Assembly (NCBI GenBank): GCA_947452755.1
Contig: CANGDT010000014.1
Span: forward strand, 1 to 43,274
Reading direction: 5' to 3'
DNA length: 43,274 bases
Source: Actinomycetota bacterium
GTDB taxonomy: Bacteria; Actinomycetota; Actinomycetes; S36-B12; UBA5976
Position 1 is the stretch's first letter. Each line of letters starts with the position of its first letter. The position numbers were made by a program, and so were the translations under genes. Below the pieces are notes generated by a model. That model worked only from the letters and a program-made list of their open reading frames with translations, was not told where the DNA came from and did no database searches. This document shows, in pieces, positions 40,394-43,274 of the stretch.

Positions 40394-41563
40394 ATGAAGA
40401 TTTTCGTACCAGCCGAACAGCGTGAAGGTGAGCGCCGTGTTGCCATCACCCCGGATTCAATCGCCAAACTCAGCAAAATCGGTTTAGAACTTGTCATCGA
40501 ACAGGGAGCTGGCGCGAAAGCGGGATATTCTGACGAGGCATACAAGTCTCAAGGCGCACAGATTGCCGCCACCAGCGACGTAGCGAACAATCTTGCAAGC
40601 GCAGATGTGGTTGTATCTGTTCGTCCACTTTCAAACGAACATGTATCGAAAGTAAAAAACGCTGGCATCACAATCTCGTTTTTGTCGCCCGTGTTTGATG
40701 CGCCAACTATCTCGCTTCTCGCCGATAAGAACATCACCGCGTTGTCCTTTGATGTGTTGCCTCGCATTTCACGCGCACAATCAATGGATGCATTGACATC
40801 ACAAGCCCTGTGCGCGGGATACCGCACTGTACTTATTGCTGCTGAGCGGTTACCAAAGTTTTTCCCAATGTTGATGACAGCGGCGGGAACAATTCCACCA
40901 GCACGAGTACTCGTTCTGGGTGCAGGTGTCGCTGGATTGCAGGCGATGGCTACTGCACGACGGCTCGGTGCAGTCGTCAGCGCATACGACGTTCGTGCAT
41001 CAAGCGCTGACGAAGTTAAATCAATGGGCGCAACTTTTCTTGATCTTGGACTTGATGCACTTGAAGGCGCTGGCGGTTACGCACGAGAGATGGGCGAAGA
41101 CCGGGCCAAAGCGCAACAAGATGCACTCAAACCATTCATTGCAGACTCTGATGTCGTCATAACAACAGCTGCAGTACCAGGACGTAAAGCACCACTGCTC
41201 GTTACACAAGATATGGCGGCTGCAATGAAAGATGGTGCGTTAATCATCGACATGGCTGCCGAGACTGGCGGAAACGTTGCCGGATCAATCCCTGGTGAAG
41301 ACGTCACAATCGCTGGCCAAGATGGAACAGTCACAATCATCGGATGTCGAGATGTAGCGAGCCAACTCTCTACGCACGCAAGTCGTCTGTATTCGCAAAA
41401 CGTAGTGTCGCTATTGACGCTGATGACTGCCGAAGGATCAGTAATACCGGACGATGCCGACGAAGTAGTCGCAGGATCAGCAATTGTTTATAAAGGTGAA
41501 ATTCGAAACGCAATGTCGCGCGAAGCGCTCTCGTTGCCGGCACTGGTAAGTGAGGAGGCGTAA
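40394..41563 (+). CDS. pntAA: NAD(P)+ transhydrogenase subunit alpha 1
   Basis: The 389-residue soluble NAD(H)-binding subunit (domain I) starts MKIFVPAEQREGERRVAITP, the family N-terminus. The Rossmann fold shows VLVLGAGVAGLQAMATARRLG, and the mobile-loop RQD region lies further on. It hands hydride from NADH to NADP+ on the partner subunit, driven by proton flow, so making NADPH. The split into PntAA, PntAB and PntB is usual in actinobacteria and alphaproteobacteria. The GTG at 40379 overlaps the ribosome site, so ATG 40394 is the start. PntAB follows after two bases. Confidence 0.96.
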   Translation: MKIFVPAEQREGERRVAITPDSIAKLSKIGLELVIEQGAGAKAGYSDEAYKSQGAQIAATSDVANNLASADVVVSVRPLSNEHVSKVKNAGITISFLSPVFDAPTISLLADKNITALSFDVLPRISRAQSMDALTSQALCAGYRTVLIAAERLPKFFPMLMTAAGTIPPARVLVLGAGVAGLQAMATARRLGAVVSAYDVRASSADEVKSMGATFLDLGLDALEGAGGYAREMGEDRAKAQQDALKPFIADSDVVITTAAVPGRKAPLLVTQDMAAAMKDGALIIDMAAETGGNVAGSIPGEDVTIAGQDGTVTIIGCRDVASQLSTHASRLYSQNVVSLLTLMTAEGSVIPDDADEVVAGSAIVYKGEIRNAMSREALSLPALVSEEA

Positions 41564-41565
41564 CT

Positions 41566-41868
41566 ATGGATGCAATTTCAATCTTGACAATATTTGTCCT
41601 CAGCATCTTCGTGGGAATTGAAGTGGTATCAAAGGTGTCCGCAGTCCTGCACACACCTTTGATGTCCGGTGCAAACGCGATTCACGGCGTTGTACTCGTT
41701 GGCGCAATCCTGGTGACAGGCAAAGCAGATGACGGAATCCAACTATGGCTCGGCCTAGCCGCCATAGTTTTGGCAGCAATCAACATGGTTGGTGGATTCG
41801 TTGTCACAGACCGCATGCTGGAAATGTTTAAACCGAAACCCAAAGCAAAAGAAGAGGTGTCATCATGA
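41566..41868 (+). CDS. pntAB: NAD(P)+ transhydrogenase subunit alpha 2
   Basis: This 100-residue membrane subunit has three hydrophobic helices (near 4-22, 36-54 and 60-80), and the GANAIHGVVLVGAI motif is conserved in PntAB. It supplies the first half of the proton channel (domain II). GAGGAGG precedes the ATG. Its TGA overlaps the pntB ATG (ATGA). Confidence 0.95.
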   Translation: MDAISILTIFVLSIFVGIEVVSKVSAVLHTPLMSGANAIHGVVLVGAILVTGKADDGIQLWLGLAAIVLAAINMVGGFVVTDRMLEMFKPKPKAKEEVSS

Positions 41869-43259
41869 CGACACCTACATGGGTTCGCCTTGCAGAACTT
41901 GGCGCATCAGTACTGTTCATCCTTGCGCTCAAAGGACTATCGTCACCAAAGTCTGCGCGCCGCGGAAATCTACTAGGTGCTGCCGGTGCCACAATTGCCA
42001 CGGCCGTTGCCTTCTTCTACGGCCAAGAATTCTTCGGCGGCCCGATACGTCACCTTCCGTTAATACTCATAGCAATCGTGATTGGCTCAGTCATCGGCTG
42101 GATCGCTGCCCGACGCGTACAAATGACACAAATGCCGCAGATGGTTGCGCTGTTCAACGGTGTTGGTGGCGGAGCGGCTGCAGTTGTATCCACGATTGAA
42201 TTCCTGTCAGCCGGCAATGATGAATCTGTCGCCGCGCTCGCAGCGACAGTATTTACCGTTGTTGTTGGTTCGGTTTCATTCGCCGGATCAATTTTGACGT
42301 TTATGAAGTTGCAAGAGCTCATGACATCCCGACCAGTAGTAATCCCACTCGGTCGATACATCACTTCACTTGCAGGTGTGGCAACAATCGGTGCAGCAGC
42401 AATGCTGATTATCAACCCAACACAAAGTTTGCTCTACGTTCTATTGTTACTTTCGTTGTCAATGGGTGTGCTGCTTGTACTTCCAGTTGGCGGCGCAGAC
42501 GTACCAATTGTTATTTCGTTGCTGAATGCATTCACCGGTTTGTCGGTAGCAGCATCAGGTTACGTCTTGGGCAACGTTCTGTTGATTGTTGCAGGAACAC
42601 TTGTAGGCGCATCGGGAACATTACTAACCCGCATGATGGCTCAAGCAATGGGCCGCCCACTTACCAACACCCTGTTTGGTGCGTTCACTGCCAAAGCAAC
42701 AGCGGCAGCGGGACCTGCAGAAGATCGACCAGTGAAGTCCGCGTCCCCTGAAGATGTGGCAATCATGCTGGCCTACGCACGAAAAGTCATCATTGTTCCC
42801 GGATATGGGCTTGCTGTTGCGCAAGCACAAAACACAATTCGTGAACTCGTAGAACTACTTGGTGCAAAAGGCATCGAAGTGGACTATGCAATCCACCCAG
42901 TTGCTGGTCGCATGCCCGGACACATGAACGTCCTCCTGGCTGAAGCAAACGTTCCCTACGATCAACTAAAAGAAATGGATGAAATAAATCCAGAATTCCC
43001 AGCGACAGATGTGGCACTTGTAGTTGGTGCAAATGACGTCGTCAACCCAGCAGCACGAGACGACAAAACAGCACCGATTTACGGAATGCCAATCCTGAAC
43101 GTTGATCAGGCACAACAAGTAGTGTTCCTCAAACGATCAATGCGACCAGGATTCGCTGGCATCGAAAATGAAGTGCTCTTTGATCCAAAAACCTCACTGC
43201 TTTTCGGTGATGCAAAAGAATCACTCACCAAAGTCGTCAGTGCACTAAAAGGTCTTTAA
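41865..43259 (+). CDS. pntB: NAD(P)+ transhydrogenase subunit beta
   Basis: The 464-residue protein combines about eight or nine membrane helices (second half of the proton channel, residues about 1-265) with the NADP(H)-binding domain III at the C-terminus. Domain III shows VPGYGLAVAQAQ, the HPVAGRMPGHMNVLLAEA stretch and VVGANDVVNPAA, all family marks. It completes the transhydrogenase. Start overlaps pntAB; the gene is complete and ends 15 bases before the window does. Confidence 0.97.
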   Translation: MTTPTWVRLAELGASVLFILALKGLSSPKSARRGNLLGAAGATIATAVAFFYGQEFFGGPIRHLPLILIAIVIGSVIGWIAARRVQMTQMPQMVALFNGVGGGAAAVVSTIEFLSAGNDESVAALAATVFTVVVGSVSFAGSILTFMKLQELMTSRPVVIPLGRYITSLAGVATIGAAAMLIINPTQSLLYVLLLLSLSMGVLLVLPVGGADVPIVISLLNAFTGLSVAASGYVLGNVLLIVAGTLVGASGTLLTRMMAQAMGRPLTNTLFGAFTAKATAAAGPAEDRPVKSASPEDVAIMLAYARKVIIVPGYGLAVAQAQNTIRELVELLGAKGIEVDYAIHPVAGRMPGHMNVLLAEANVPYDQLKEMDEINPEFPATDVALVVGANDVVNPAARDDKTAPIYGMPILNVDQAQQVVFLKRSMRPGFAGIENEVLFDPKTSLLFGDAKESLTKVVSALKGL

Positions 43260-43274
43260 AGGACACAAGCAAAA

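Noticed and set aside
1-43274. CRISPR array, insertion sequence, toxin-antitoxin or restriction genes
   Set aside because: I looked for regularly spaced repeats, transposase motifs and defence-type gene pairs and saw none; the only tandem repeats are the two short ones at 6847-6947.

Overview
The window is a compact, gene-dense piece of an actinobacterial chromosome (Actinomycetota). The clearest markers are a WhiB regulator with the four-cysteine pattern, a Crp very close to the mycobacterial type, and a gene order that follows the Mycobacterium tuberculosis Rv3682-Rv3649 block. By eye base composition is moderate (roughly half GC, not computed), spacers are very short and many genes overlap. 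This suggests a streamlined, possibly aquatic, high-GC-phylum member with lowered GC. The lineage is an inference; no rRNA or other marker gene is present to fix it.

Layout. Positions 1-6834: the end of an MFS transporter, replicative helicase dnaB behind a promoter with a perfect DnaA box, a class III aminotransferase, a membrane-bound SpoIIE/PP2C phosphatase, a HisC-type aminotransferase and a convergent EamA exporter. Positions 6949-17620: GatB/YqeY protein, bifunctional penicillin-binding protein, WhiB, a 51-residue DUF4177 protein, RidA, Crp, endonuclease III, CoA-type Nudix hydrolase, MarP-like protease, acetyl-CoA synthetase and NhaA. Positions 17669-24335: DUF1469 membrane protein, an alpha/beta-hydrolase-like protein, a degenerate Fic-like protein, and a Tad/Flp pilus locus (Ssd/TadZ, TadA, TadB, TadC, Flp pilin, two TadE-like proteins). 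Positions 24332-27190: DEAD/DECH helicase with a C-terminal cysteine cluster, a BldG-like anti-sigma antagonist, tRNA-Arg(ACG) and its terminator. Positions 27350-34305: a response regulator/histidine kinase pair, PGPGW membrane protein, FrnE-type DsbA, APC permease, PAP2 phosphatase and RmuC. Positions 34411-43259: DEAD-box RNA helicase with long Arg-rich tails, an Ala-rich coiled-coil protein, a bacitracin-type ABC exporter, TauE/SafE permease and the three-gene proton-translocating transhydrogenase pntAA-pntAB-pntB.

How genes work together. The Tad genes form one tightly overlapping operon for secretion/pilus assembly. The phosphatase at 3739 and the STAS protein at 26712 are the two halves of a partner-switching module, but no anti-sigma kinase lies between them. 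Pnt, NhaA, Acs and Crp point to redox, ion and acetate control.

Most notable observations. (1) The NhaA has Asn and Gln where E. coli NhaA has the Asp163-Lys300 pair, a natural double change expected to alter stoichiometry. (2) At least nine start codons sit exactly 6 nt after a TANNNT -10 box, indicating widespread leaderless transcription. (3) Neighbouring hydrolase-like, Fic-like and Ssd proteins each lack a key catalytic residue. (4) A perfect 15-bp hairpin separates the Flp pilin from tadE. (5) All four convergent gene pairs overlap at their stop codons. I found no CRISPR array, insertion sequence, prophage or restriction system.
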